From Cellvibrio sp. (GTDB lineage: Bacteria > Pseudomonadota > Gammaproteobacteria > Pseudomonadales > Cellvibrionaceae): a stretch of 64,000 bases of DNA. The notes below the pieces were generated by a model. It saw nothing but the letters and a program-made list of their open reading frames with translations. It made no database searches and had not been told where the DNA came from. Where the stretch lies: the NCBI GenBank assembly GCA_016712405.1, contig JADJRD010000014.1, positions 434,001 through 498,000 of the forward strand, given 5' to 3'. Made by a program: the position numbers and the translations under genes. Shown here piece after piece: positions 28,219 to 37,260 of the stretch. Every line of letters starts with the position of its first letter. Positions within the stretch are counted from its first letter, which is position 1.

Positions 28219-28746
28219 ATGCCGATCCAAACAGGGAAAACACAATATTGGCTGAAATACATACCATGGCTTTTGAGCTTGCTATTGGTTTGCTTGCTCA
28301 CTTGGCTAATCCTGATGCTGGATTCAGCCACCCAACAACAAGACGATCAAGTTGAAATTCGCCAATTGGAGTCTTTTGTTCCACCGCCGCCACCTCCCCC
28401 TCCGCCAATAAAATTACAGGCGTCCGAAGAAACGCCTTCGGCGCCCTCTATTAATTTGTTGGGTGTGGGTGAAGGCCCGCGCCCGAAATTAGTTTCCAGC
28501 AATCACATCAGTTTCCCACCGGAATTAAGTCGTCGAGGGATAAACCGGGTTGAAACAAAAGTGGAAATTATTATTGATCAAACCGGTAGGGCCTATGTTA
28601 AAAAAATTATTGATCCGGTTTATCCGGAAATGATTGCGGTTATTCGCAAATCCATTAACAACTCCCAATTTACTGTTCCTCGAAAAAATGGGCAGCCGGT
28701 TCAGGCCGTTTATTTATATGCATTGAATTTTAGTTTAAGGATCTAG
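28219..28746 (+). CDS. tonB: TonB energy transducer
   Basis: 175 residues: N-terminal membrane anchor (about 12-32), an eight-proline run after SFVPP (about 55-63) that spans the periplasm in part, and a C-terminal TonB domain (about 95-175) with FPPELSRRGINRVETKVEIIID. The short proline region is like TonB2 proteins. Touches the plug of TonB receptors such as the two encoded in this window. Confidence 0.92.
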   Translation: MPIQTGKTQYWLKYIPWLLSLLLVCLLTWLILMLDSATQQQDDQVEIRQLESFVPPPPPPPPPIKLQASEETPSAPSINLLGVGEGPRPKLVSSNHISFPPELSRRGINRVETKVEIIIDQTGRAYVKKIIDPVYPEMIAVIRKSINNSQFTVPRKNGQPVQAVYLYALNFSLRI

Positions 28747-28752
28747 GTATTA

Positions 28753-30132
28753 ATGAAAATTACAGGTCGAGTTGCCAAACAAAAGCTATGGATTGCATTG
28801 ATCGCTGCCTTTTTGGCAGTTGATACTACTGCAGAATCCAATCATATTTTTGAAATAAAATTGAAAAAACCGGAATTTATATTGCCGCAATATTCTCCGC
28901 TCTTCAGTTCAAGAGAAGCCGCAATTGCACTTGAAGAAGTTGAAAGAGCGGTTGCACTAAAAGATCTATTGGATTCCGGCGATAGACAAAAAGTCTTGTC
29001 TGAGTTGGATAAATACTATGATCTTGAATTAAGTCCGGCAATGTTGATGCTGAAAGCTCAGGTGTATTTTTCAGTAAAGGAATACGACAAGGCTGAAGCA
29101 ACTTATTTAAGTGTGTTGGCGCGTATGCCGCAATTGGTGCGTGCGCATAGTGATTTGGGGCAGTTGGATTTAGTTCGTGAGGACTTTGTTAAAGCAAGAC
29201 AATATTTTGCCAACGCAGTTGCTTACGGTTCGAATGAAGCTATTGTTCATGGGCAATTAGGTTACTTAAATTTAACCTTGCATGGTGCGACTTCGGCAAT
29301 TAGTGCATATCAACAGGCATTGGCGCTGGAGCCGGAAAATGTGCAATGGCAGCGTGGACTGTTGGCAGCTTTATCTCAAGCCAAAATGTATGAAGCTACT
29401 TTGGCTTACATAAAAGAATTAATTCAAAAGCGTCCCGATGATCCGCAAATCTGGTTAAATCAGGCTGCGCTTGCATTGCAAATGGATAATAAAGAAATGG
29501 CATTGGGTAGCCTCGAAATGGCTATTCTACTGGGGGATGCTGATGCCGCTAATTTGAAAACTGCAGCGCAACTTCATTTGCGTGTAAAAAGTTACGATCG
29601 CGCATCAGAGCTTATGGCAAATCTTATGAGCAAAGGCAAATTGGATGCGGGTTCTCTATTTGATTATGTGAGCTGGCTGGTCCAAGCTGCTCAATATGAT
29701 CAAGCAGAACAATTATTGAAACTTTATGCGTCAAAACTTGGAAGTTTATCGATTGAAGATCAATTCGCGTATTACCTGCATTCGGGCAGAGTGGCCCAAT
29801 ATAAACAACAATATGTGAATGCTAATACGCACTATAAAAATGCATTAGAAAAAAATCCATCTTCTGGTGATGCTTTGATGAGTTACGCTGAATTTTTGGT
29901 TTCCCAAAAAGATTACGTTCAGTCGGAATTCTATTACTTGAGAGCTGAAGCTCTGCCTCAATATGAAAAGAAAGCCATGATTGGGCGAGCACAAATGTTT
30001 ATTGATTCGCAAAATTACAATTCAGCGGTTTCAGTGTTACGTGACGTCTATAAAAAGTATCCGGATATGTCTGATTTGCAAGACACGATTACCATATTGG
30101 AAAACATAATTCGTAATCGTGAGAGTGCTTGA
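28753..30132 (+). CDS. TPR-repeat protein ending the TonB-system operon
   Basis: 459 residues; N-terminal signal or anchor (about 10-27), then roughly ten tetratricopeptide repeats (for example KEYDKAEATYLSVLARMP, GATSAISAYQQALALEP, NANTHYKNALEKNP). A TPR protein closes TtpC/TonB2 operons in other gammaproteobacteria (family knowledge), probably as a periplasmic scaffold. Six nt after tonB. Confidence 0.87.
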   Translation: MKITGRVAKQKLWIALIAAFLAVDTTAESNHIFEIKLKKPEFILPQYSPLFSSREAAIALEEVERAVALKDLLDSGDRQKVLSELDKYYDLELSPAMLMLKAQVYFSVKEYDKAEATYLSVLARMPQLVRAHSDLGQLDLVREDFVKARQYFANAVAYGSNEAIVHGQLGYLNLTLHGATSAISAYQQALALEPENVQWQRGLLAALSQAKMYEATLAYIKELIQKRPDDPQIWLNQAALALQMDNKEMALGSLEMAILLGDADAANLKTAAQLHLRVKSYDRASELMANLMSKGKLDAGSLFDYVSWLVQAAQYDQAEQLLKLYASKLGSLSIEDQFAYYLHSGRVAQYKQQYVNANTHYKNALEKNPSSGDALMSYAEFLVSQKDYVQSEFYYLRAEALPQYEKKAMIGRAQMFIDSQNYNSAVSVLRDVYKKYPDMSDLQDTITILENIIRNRESA

Positions 30133-30254
30133 TTTAAATAAACTTTTTTTGGTAAGTGAATGGTAAGGCTTTAGTTTGTTGTCGGTTAGAGTATTTTTTT
30201 TAGAAAGAGTTAGCATCAATAGTGTATAAAACTAGGCAAACTGAGGGTTTAAAA

Positions 30255-30719
30255 ATGTTTAAAGCGGTAACAGTGATTGGTTTGATAGCATTATTATTTG
30301 GTTGTGCGGGTGCTGATAGGCCTTTCGCAAATGTTAGTTGTCATGGTGAAAACTGGAAAGAGCTTGGAATGCAAACGGCCAAGGCACTTAGTTCCATCAG
30401 GACTTTTGATACTTATATTGAAACCTGTGGCTCGAGTCTTGATCCCACCGCAAAAGCAGCTTTTATCGATGGTTATGCGAGAGCACTAATTGATATTTGT
30501 ACTAAGGAGAATGGGCGGAAGTTGGGGGCAGCGAACCAGGAGCTTCCGAATGTTTGTCCTCTGGAGCTTAGGGCTGATTTTCAACAGGGTTATGTTCAGG
30601 GAAAGCGTGATTATTATGAGAAAGTGCGTGAATTAAAAAAGATTAGCGACGATCAGGAGAACCGTTCTTTGCAGCATGGTCAATATGGTGTTGGTGATCC
30701 CAGCAAGGCTCAAAAGTGA
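30255..30719 (+). CDS. DUF2799-like lipoprotein
   Basis: 154 residues from ATG 30255, which has GAGGG 8 nt upstream; the GTG at 30222 has none. Lipobox LLFGCAG (Cys about 16). Sequence shows the W-x-x-(L)-G, D-G-Y-x-x-x-(L)-x-x-x-C and F-x-x-G-Y-x-x-G-x-x-x-Y pattern of the DUF2799 family. Function unknown. Separate transcript with its own terminator. Confidence 0.7.
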   Translation: MFKAVTVIGLIALLFGCAGADRPFANVSCHGENWKELGMQTAKALSSIRTFDTYIETCGSSLDPTAKAAFIDGYARALIDICTKENGRKLGAANQELPNVCPLELRADFQQGYVQGKRDYYEKVRELKKISDDQENRSLQHGQYGVGDPSKAQK

Positions 30720-30765
30720 ATCAGTAAGTTTGTAAGTATCAGTCGACAGTTTGTTATGTAAGTTG

Positions 30766-30798
30766 AAGGCCAATTTTTTATAAAGTTGGCCTTTTTTA
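30766..30798 (+). terminator. Rho-independent terminator
   Basis: AAGGCCAA, loop of about 12 nt, TTGGCCTT with TTTTTT after it, 46 nt past the DUF2799 stop. Confidence 0.85.
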
Positions 30799-30959
30799 TC
30801 TCCGTTTAAACTGATAGAGGGCAATTATATTTATTTGACTTGATGGTCTTTTATCAGTCAGTAAATGGTCGGCTTGAATCTATTGTTTGGTCATTACTTT
30901 TTGCCAATTACTCACTAAAGTGAATCTGACATTAGAGGTTTATGCCTCAGGAGGATTCT

Positions 30960-32120
30960 ATGAGATATATATCGATTGTTGCTTGTATATTGTTCTTATC
31001 TGCTTGCGCATCCTACCCTCATAAAAAAACGGTTTATTTTTCCAGCCCTGAGTTGGACAAAGCCCTTACTGGTGAAGCTATTTTTCATCGGGTTGTTGAC
31101 GGTAAGGAGTTGCCTGAGCTTGAGCTTTTTGCTTTGACAGATGAAATGAAAGAGTTTGCGACGCACACAACCAAGAAGGCTCGAAATCAGGACGAACAGG
31201 CAGAGCTGTTGCACAATGCGCTCATGAAATCTTCCGAGCGGGGAGGTAGGGGGATTCGTTATAGAGTAGAGGGCACAGGCTCTGCAGCTGAAGTATTTAA
31301 AACCAATACAGCGAATTGTTTGGGCTATACCTTGCTTTATGTTGCCATGGCAAGGCACATAGGGCTGAATGCAAAGGTTAATCAGGTCTTGATTCCACCC
31401 ACTTGGTATAGGGGTGATAGTGATGCCTATTTTTTGATGAAGCATGTCAATGCGAAAGTGAAATTACGACAATTTTCAACAAAAACTTTACTGACAGGTG
31501 GTGTGCAGGTTGCTGATGTATCGGATGTGGTGGTGGACTTGGAAATGCGTCGATACCGATCTGCATATTCTCAGCAACTTCTTGATGATATTGCTGTTGA
31601 GGCACTTTTTTATAACAACAAAGCTATGGAGTTTCTGGAAAAAGAAAATTACCAACAGTCTTTTCTTTTTTTGAGGCGCGCACTTAGGTCGAATAATGAA
31701 AGTTTTATTTGGAGTAATTTGGGCACTCTATATTGGCGATTGGGTGAACTATCACTTGCGGAAGCTGTGTACCAAAAAGCCCTATCATTCAATACAGAGG
31801 ATTTATCTGTGTTGCATAATCTTGCGGTGTTATATGAAAAAATGGAAAGATTTGAAGATGCTTCTTTGTATCGAGAAAAAGTAAAAAGCTATCGTGCAGC
31901 AAACCCCTATTATTTATATCAGCTTGCGAAAAAGGCTAAGGCACATCAAGATCTGCCTCTGGCAACAAAATGGATAGAAAGCGCCCTTAAGAAACAAAAT
32001 AAAGATGACAGATTGTTTTTGTTGGCGGCGGAAGTCTATGAATTAAATGGCTATTCAAACAAAGCCAAAAAAATGCGAAGAAAAGCCGAAGCACTTCAAT
32101 TACAAAATAAATCAGGTTAA
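30960..32120 (+). CDS. Lipoprotein with transglutaminase-like and TPR regions
   Basis: 386 residues from ATG 30960, preceded by a near-perfect ribosome site (CAGGAGGA). Lipobox LSACAS (Cys about 16). The middle (about 90-165) has a transglutaminase-like/papain-like layout: a Cys in NTANCLGYTLLYVAMARHIGL, then a His in MKHVNAKV, then D in VVVDLE. The C-terminal half has about four TPR units (SFIWSNLGTLYWRLGELSLAEAVYQKAL). Substrate unknown; the C-H-D order suggests a peptidase or acyl-transfer activity. Followed 6 nt later by a secreted esterase. Confidence 0.75.
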   Translation: MRYISIVACILFLSACASYPHKKTVYFSSPELDKALTGEAIFHRVVDGKELPELELFALTDEMKEFATHTTKKARNQDEQAELLHNALMKSSERGGRGIRYRVEGTGSAAEVFKTNTANCLGYTLLYVAMARHIGLNAKVNQVLIPPTWYRGDSDAYFLMKHVNAKVKLRQFSTKTLLTGGVQVADVSDVVVDLEMRRYRSAYSQQLLDDIAVEALFYNNKAMEFLEKENYQQSFLFLRRALRSNNESFIWSNLGTLYWRLGELSLAEAVYQKALSFNTEDLSVLHNLAVLYEKMERFEDASLYREKVKSYRAANPYYLYQLAKKAKAHQDLPLATKWIESALKKQNKDDRLFLLAAEVYELNGYSNKAKKMRRKAEALQLQNKSG

Positions 32121-32126
32121 TCATGT

Positions 32127-33044
32127 ATGTGGATGAGTATTCGAATTAAAAAGTTTCTGTTGGTGTATTTGTTATTATGTGCGCCCTATTCAGTCGCTGA
32201 TGAAGCCGAGTCTATGCCGTCCCCTATCTATTTATGGCCCGAAAAACCATTAGTAACGCCTGATCGCGAAACAATTAAAGATCAGCGTGTTTATTTTGTC
32301 GACAATCCTAGCATCACGTCATTTCTTCCTGAAAAAAATAAAGCCAATGGAACCTCTATCATTATTTTCCCGGGCGGTGGTTATATTCGTTTGGCGATTT
32401 TTCACGAAGCCTTTGATATAGCCAAATGGTTTACTGAACGAGGAATTACGGTTTTTGTAGTGAAATATCGGATGCAGGAATATGGATATCCTGCGCCGCT
32501 TCTGGATGGATTGCGTGCGGTGAGATTGGTGCGCAGTCGTGCGGCAGAATGGAATCTTGATCCCAACAAAATTGGGATATTGGGTTTTTCGGCGGGTGGG
32601 CATGTAGCGGCCAGTGTTTTAACTCGCCATGATTTCGTGACAAAAGAAGAAGATCCTTTAGTAAAGGTCAGCGCTAAACCTGATTTTGCGGTATTGGGTT
32701 ATCCAGTAATTAGTATGCAAGCTACACATGCGCATCAAGGATCACGGAAAGCCTTGTTGGGTGAAAATCCTTCAGCGGAATTGATGGCAGAAAATTCCTT
32801 GGAGCTTCAAGTTAAAAAAGATGTGCCTCCGGTTTTCATGTTTCATGGTGTGGCAGATCAAGCGGTACCCGTTGCCAACAGCCTGACATTCTTCATTGAA
32901 GTGCAGAAATACAATGCCAATTCCGAATTGCATATTTATCAAAGCAGCATTCATGGTTTGGGAATGGTTCAAGGTCAGGGCAGTATTTCCAGCTGGCCAC
33001 AAGCGTTGGACTTGTGGCTTAAACAAAATAAGTGGATTGATTAA
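32127..33044 (+). CDS. Secreted alpha/beta-hydrolase esterase
   Basis: 305 residues; signal peptide (ATG 32127 or 32133; cleavage after SVA). Alpha/beta-hydrolase with the oxyanion block IIFPGGGYIRLA, nucleophile elbow GFSAGGH (Ser about 157), Asp in HGVADQAVP (about 240) and His in SSIHGLG (about 275). Close to the acetyl-xylan-esterase/endo-xylanase-linked esterases (BD-FAE-like) found in plant-cell-wall degraders. Substrate inferred only. Confidence 0.75.
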   Translation: MWMSIRIKKFLLVYLLLCAPYSVADEAESMPSPIYLWPEKPLVTPDRETIKDQRVYFVDNPSITSFLPEKNKANGTSIIIFPGGGYIRLAIFHEAFDIAKWFTERGITVFVVKYRMQEYGYPAPLLDGLRAVRLVRSRAAEWNLDPNKIGILGFSAGGHVAASVLTRHDFVTKEEDPLVKVSAKPDFAVLGYPVISMQATHAHQGSRKALLGENPSAELMAENSLELQVKKDVPPVFMFHGVADQAVPVANSLTFFIEVQKYNANSELHIYQSSIHGLGMVQGQGSISSWPQALDLWLKQNKWID

Positions 33045-33061
33045 ATTCACTTTTGCGCATT

Positions 33062-33439
33062 ATGAAAAACAATCCAATACATGATTATTTAATGTCATTA
33101 CCTGAAACGGAGTTGGATTATCCTTTCGGTGCCGATATTCATGTTTACAAAATACAAGGAAAGATCTTCGCCATCTATTTCAACGACAAAAAGGGAGAGG
33201 GTATCAATTTAAAATGTGATCCGGTGTTAGCTGAACAACTGCGATCAGTTTTTGATGAAGTGAAGCCTGGATATCATATGAATAAAAAACATTGGAATAC
33301 TCTGGATTTAACCAGGACGCTCCCAATGAGTGAAGTATTTCGCCAGATAGATCATTCCTACGATCTGGTTGTCAAAAAATTACCCCAAGGCACTAAACAG
33401 CGATTGCGAATTTTGTATGAGCGGTTGGCTTGGCTGTAG
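33062..33439 (+). CDS. MmcQ/YjbR (DUF419) protein
   Basis: 125 residues from ATG 33062. YjbR family double-wing fold: DYPFGADIHVYKIQGKIFAIYF at the start and PGYHMNKKHWNTLDL in the middle. Members are structurally DNA-binding-like but their role is not settled. Lies 17 nt after the esterase gene. Confidence 0.85.
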   Translation: MKNNPIHDYLMSLPETELDYPFGADIHVYKIQGKIFAIYFNDKKGEGINLKCDPVLAEQLRSVFDEVKPGYHMNKKHWNTLDLTRTLPMSEVFRQIDHSYDLVVKKLPQGTKQRLRILYERLAWL

Positions 33440-33495
33440 CCTGAATCATTTTGCCTGGATTCTGTGGGGGGATAGTGGGTTTGGCTGGGTTTTGG

Positions 33496-33525
33496 TTGCA
33501 ATCAGCCCCTCGCTTGGCATACAAT
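33496..33525 (+). promoter_or_regulatory. Putative rplU-rpmA promoter
   Basis: TTGCAA (33496-33501), 18-nt spacer, TACAAT (33520-33525). Leaves a leader of about 110 nt before rplU that could hold regulation of the ribosomal-protein operon; no known leader motif was recognised. Confidence 0.5.
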
Positions 33526-33641
33526 CGCCGCCCCTGAAAAAGGGCTATACGATGCTAGTCACAAATGCCAAGGCATGTCGCCCGGCTACTTCGCGTCGTC
33601 CAAGTGTCCAACTAATCCTTGGATAAATAAGTGGAGCAAAT

Positions 33642-33953
33642 ATGTACGCAATCTTTGAAAGCGGTGGTAAACAACATCGCGTAGTGGAAGGCGAAACCCT
33701 GAAACTCGAAAAAATCGAAGTCGCCACTGGCGGCACAGTTGAATTCGACAAAGTGTATCTGGTAGCTGTGGGCGACGATGTGAAGATCGGTGCTCCTGTA
33801 GTTGCAGGTGCTAAAGTTATCGCCGAAGTGGTAGCTCAAGGTCGTGCTGACAAAGTGAAGATCATCAAATTCCGTCGTCGTAAGCACCACATGAAGCGTC
33901 AAGGTCACCGTCAGTGGTTCACTGAAGTGAAAATCACTGCAATCAAGGCTTAA
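33642..33953 (+). CDS. rplU: Ribosomal protein L21
   Basis: 103 residues, standard length. Opens with MYAIFESGGKQHRV and ends with the RRKHHMKRQGHRQWFT block that binds 23S rRNA. Ribosome site GGAG. Co-transcribed with rpmA in the conserved rplU-rpmA-obg order. Confidence 0.98.
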   Translation: MYAIFESGGKQHRVVEGETLKLEKIEVATGGTVEFDKVYLVAVGDDVKIGAPVVAGAKVIAEVVAQGRADKVKIIKFRRRKHHMKRQGHRQWFTEVKITAIKA

Positions 33954-33969
33954 TTAGAGGACTAACAAA

Positions 33970-34227
33970 ATGGCTCACAAAAAAGCTGGTGGTAGTACCC
34001 GTAACGGTCGCGATTCAGAAGCGAAACGCTTGGGTGTTAAAGCGTACGGCGGCGAATTGGTGTCGGCAGGCAGCATTATCGTTCGCCAACGCGGTACTCA
34101 GTTCCACCCTGGTGTTAACACCGGAATTGGTAAAGACCATACCATTTTTGCGAAAGTGGATGGCAAAGTGAAATTTGAAATTAAAGGTGAGCATAGCCGT
34201 CGTTTCATCAGCATCGAAGCTGTGTAA
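33970..34227 (+). CDS. rpmA: Ribosomal protein L27
   Basis: 85 residues. MAHKKAGGSTRNGRDSEAKR start, whose N-terminal tail reaches the peptidyl-transferase centre, and the VRQRGTQFHPG block. Follows rplU by 16 nt and is followed by a terminator. Confidence 0.98.
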   Translation: MAHKKAGGSTRNGRDSEAKRLGVKAYGGELVSAGSIIVRQRGTQFHPGVNTGIGKDHTIFAKVDGKVKFEIKGEHSRRFISIEAV

Positions 34228-34277
34228 TTACGGTCAATCATCTGCTGGTTACGAAAGTGGCTGGCAAAAAGAACAAT

Positions 34278-34311
34278 AAAAAGCCCTGTCGTACCCCGTC
34301 AGGGCTTTTTT
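34278..34311 (+). terminator. Terminator after rpmA
   Basis: AAAAAGCCCTG and CAGGGCTTTTT form an 11-bp stem followed by Ts. It sits directly before obg, so obg is expressed by read-through or its own start. Confidence 0.88.
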
Positions 34312-34332
34312 ATATTTACCTTGGAGATAATT

Positions 34333-35523
34333 GTGAAATTTGTTGATGAAGCCCCCATTTCTGTCGAAGCCGGTAAAGGCGGTAATGGAATGATGAGTTT
34401 CCGTAAGGAAAAATTTATCTCCAAGGGTGGCCCCAATGGGGGTGATGGTGGTGATGGTGGCAGTGTTTACCTGAAAGCCGATGAAAACCTCAATACACTC
34501 ATTGATTATCGTTTTCAGCCTAAATACAAAGCTGAAGATGGTGAGAAGGGTGGAACTAAAGACTGTACTGGCGCTAAAGGTGAGGATTTGTATTTGCCAG
34601 TGCCCGTGGGTACCACAGTCATTGATACCGACACAGAAGAAATCTTTGGCGATCTCACCGAAAATGGTCAAATCTTAAAAGTTGCCCAAGGCGGTTTTCA
34701 TGGCCTGGGTAATACTCGCTTCAAATCCAGTACCAACCGCGTTCCGCGTAAAACCACTCCTGGTACTGAAGGTGAAGCGCGTAATCTCAAGCTCGAATTA
34801 AAAGTATTGGCAGATGTCGGCATGTTAGGTTTGCCTAACGCTGGTAAATCCAGTTTTATTCGCGCAGTCAGCTCTGCCAAACCTAAAGTTGCTGATTACC
34901 CTTTCACCACGCTTGTGCCTAATCTCGGCGTGGTAAAAGTTCAACAGCATCGCAGTTTTGTGATTGCGGATATTCCTGGATTGATTGAAGGTGCGTCGGA
35001 AGGCGCAGGTCTTGGCGTAAGATTTTTAAAACATTTAACACGTTGTCGATTGTTGTTGCACATTGTGGATATGGCACCTGTCGATAATTCGGATCCTGCA
35101 GAGAACGTTCGCATTATTGCGCGCGAGTTGGAAAAATTCAGTTCAACACTTGCAGGTCGTGATAGATGGTTGTTATTGAATAAATTGGATTTGTTGTCTC
35201 CCGAAGAAGCGGAAGAGCGTTGCAATGCGATAGTGAAGTCCTTAAATTGGCAAGGGCCAGTGTTTCGAATTTCGGCCCTCAAGAGTGAAGGAACTGCTGC
35301 ATTGAGTGGCAGAATAATGGATTATCTTGAGCTCATTTGGGTCGAAGAGCGAGAAAATCCTGAAGTGCGCGAGCGCGAATTGGAATTACAAAATCAAATG
35401 GCGCAAGAGGCGCGTGATCGTATTGAAGAGTTGCGTGAAATCCATCGAGCCGCTAAAAAAGCGCGCGGTGAAGATTTCAATGAAGACGATTACGATGTTG
35501 AAATAATTTATGCGGATTATTGA
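34333..35523 (+). CDS. obgE: Obg-family GTPase
   Basis: 396 residues from GTG 34333 (VKFVDEAPISV), which has GGAG 7 nt upstream. N-terminal Obg domain with glycine-rich GGPNGGDGGDGGSVYL, then the GTPase domain: P-loop GLPNAGKSS, switch FTTLVPNLG, G3 DIPGLIEGA, G4 NKLD. Ribosome-associated GTPase in 50S assembly and the stringent response. C-terminal tail is acidic (EDFNEDDYDVE). Confidence 0.97.
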   Translation: MKFVDEAPISVEAGKGGNGMMSFRKEKFISKGGPNGGDGGDGGSVYLKADENLNTLIDYRFQPKYKAEDGEKGGTKDCTGAKGEDLYLPVPVGTTVIDTDTEEIFGDLTENGQILKVAQGGFHGLGNTRFKSSTNRVPRKTTPGTEGEARNLKLELKVLADVGMLGLPNAGKSSFIRAVSSAKPKVADYPFTTLVPNLGVVKVQQHRSFVIADIPGLIEGASEGAGLGVRFLKHLTRCRLLLHIVDMAPVDNSDPAENVRIIARELEKFSSTLAGRDRWLLLNKLDLLSPEEAEERCNAIVKSLNWQGPVFRISALKSEGTAALSGRIMDYLELIWVEERENPEVRERELELQNQMAQEARDRIEELREIHRAAKKARGEDFNEDDYDVEIIYADY

Positions 35524-35534
35524 TTTAAATTAAA

Positions 35535-36659
35535 ATGAAAAAACGCGAAAAAATTCCTACTACCAAACGCTGGGTCGTCAAAATTGGCAGCGCACTATTA
35601 ACCAATGACGGAAAAGGATTGGATACAACCGCTATTGCAGGATGGGTTCAGCAAATGGCGGAATTGCGCAATCAAGGAATTGAATTGGTATTGGTTTCTT
35701 CTGGTGCGGTGGCTGCAGGTATGCGTCGTTTAGGTTGGGATTCTCGCCCGACAGAAATTCACCAATTGCAAGCGGCCGCTGCTGTTGGCCAAATGAGTTT
35801 GATCCAAACTTATGAAGTAGAATTTCAACGTTATGGATTACTTACTGCACAAGTCTTGTTGGATCATGATGATTTTTCTTCTCGTCAGCGTTATTTAAAT
35901 GCGCGTTCGACGTTAAAAACATTAGTCAATTTAAAAGTCGTTCCTGTTATCAATGAAAACGATACGGTTGTGACGGACGAAATCCGTTTTGGTGATAACG
36001 ATACGCTGGGTGCATTAGTCGCTAATTTAATCGATGCTGATTTGTTAGTGATTTTGACTGATCAGAAAGGTATGTACGATTCGGATCCGCGCTCCAATCC
36101 TGATGCAAAATTATTAAGTGAAATTGCGGCTGACGACACACGCCTTGAACAAATGGCGGGTGGCACTGGTGGCGCTCTTGGGCGTGGCGGCATGATCACC
36201 AAAGTACGTGCGGCACGTGTTGCTGCGCGCTCAGGTGCGGATACAGTGATTGTGGGTGGCCGAATTGAAAATGCATTGATGCGTATTGCGGCGGGTGATG
36301 ATATAGGTACATTCTTGTGGGCAGCACAACAACCACAAGCCGCACGCAAACGTTGGTTGTCCGGTCAATTGCAAACACGCGGTACTTTGGTATTGGATGA
36401 TGGCGCTGTGCGGGTATTACGCGATCAGGGGAAAAGTTTATTACCGGTTGGTGTAACAGAAGTGCGCGGTGATTTTACTCGCGGCGATATGGTGGTTTGC
36501 GTTGATCAGGAACAAAAAGAAATTGCTCGCGGTTTGGTGAATTACCATGCCGACGAAGCGCGCAAAATCATTGGTAAACCCAGCGCACACATTATCGAAA
36601 TTTTAGGTTATCAAGACGACGCCGAATTAATTCATCGCGATAATTTAATCGTCAGTTAA
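35535..36659 (+). CDS. proB: Glutamate 5-kinase
   Basis: 374 residues. First step of proline synthesis. Amino-acid-kinase domain (KIGSALLTNDG, VSSGAVAAGMRRLGW, NENDTVVTDEIRFGDND, GGMITKVRAARVA) and a C-terminal PUA domain (about 275-370). Eleven nt after obgE, the common obg-proB order. Confidence 0.97.
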   Translation: MKKREKIPTTKRWVVKIGSALLTNDGKGLDTTAIAGWVQQMAELRNQGIELVLVSSGAVAAGMRRLGWDSRPTEIHQLQAAAAVGQMSLIQTYEVEFQRYGLLTAQVLLDHDDFSSRQRYLNARSTLKTLVNLKVVPVINENDTVVTDEIRFGDNDTLGALVANLIDADLLVILTDQKGMYDSDPRSNPDAKLLSEIAADDTRLEQMAGGTGGALGRGGMITKVRAARVAARSGADTVIVGGRIENALMRIAAGDDIGTFLWAAQQPQAARKRWLSGQLQTRGTLVLDDGAVRVLRDQGKSLLPVGVTEVRGDFTRGDMVVCVDQEQKEIARGLVNYHADEARKIIGKPSAHIIEILGYQDDAELIHRDNLIVS

Positions 36660-36679
36660 TTTTTCAAAAAAATTAACCT

Positions 36680-36705
36680 GTAGGGGCTGGCCCCCGTGCC
36701 TGCCC
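36680..36705. repeat. GC-rich hairpin downstream of proB
   Basis: GGGGC-TG-GCCCC stem within TAGGGGCTGGCCCCCGTGCC, 20 nt after the proB stop. Resembles a spacer repeat seen in many genomes. Could end or stabilise the proB transcript; only one copy is seen here. Confidence 0.4.
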
Positions 36706-36741
36706 TAAACTTTATAAACAACAATCAAAAGAGGCAAGCTC

Positions 36742-37260
36742 ATGGATCTGGAATTTGTTGAAGACGTTAAATCTTTGGAGTGGCAGCTAGTCGATCCCGC
36801 TTATAAAAAATTACTGCGAATACATCAGTTGATACAAATGCTGGTTTTATCCGGTGCGCTGATATTTCTCTATTGGGTTCTTCCTCCTGGAACTCGTGTG
36901 TTTCTCTATTCATTATTCGCAATTGCTCTGCTGATATTGGGTTGGTTGTTTTTTGTATGGGTGCCTAACACTACTAAACGATTGCAATATGTTTTGCGTG
37001 ACGATGATATTCAATTAAGGCGTGGTTATCTCTATTGGCGACATCTGGCAATTTCTTGCAATCGTATTCAGCATCTGGAAGTCACTCAAGGGCCGCTTGA
37101 GCGTTATCTTGGGCTGGGTTGTTTGGTGGTCTATACTGCTGGCACTATGGGGTCTGATATGAAACTGCCAGGCCTTGCATTGGAAACTGCACAGAAAATA
37201 AAAGCGCAGTTGCTGAAAAAAATCAATGCAGAGGAAATTGAAAGCGATGAAAGCCTCTGA
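36742..37260 (+). CDS. PH-domain membrane protein (YdbS type)
   Basis: 172 residues with two membrane helices (about 35-75) and a bacterial PH (DUF304) domain (about 80-160): YVLRDDDIQLRRGYLYWRHL, ISCNRIQHLEVTQGPLERYLGL. YdbS/YdbT-type pairs are linked to membrane stress and lipid or secretion functions in family reports. The stop overlaps the start of the ydbT-like gene. Confidence 0.85.
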   Translation: MDLEFVEDVKSLEWQLVDPAYKKLLRIHQLIQMLVLSGALIFLYWVLPPGTRVFLYSLFAIALLILGWLFFVWVPNTTKRLQYVLRDDDIQLRRGYLYWRHLAISCNRIQHLEVTQGPLERYLGLGCLVVYTAGTMGSDMKLPGLALETAQKIKAQLLKKINAEEIESDESL

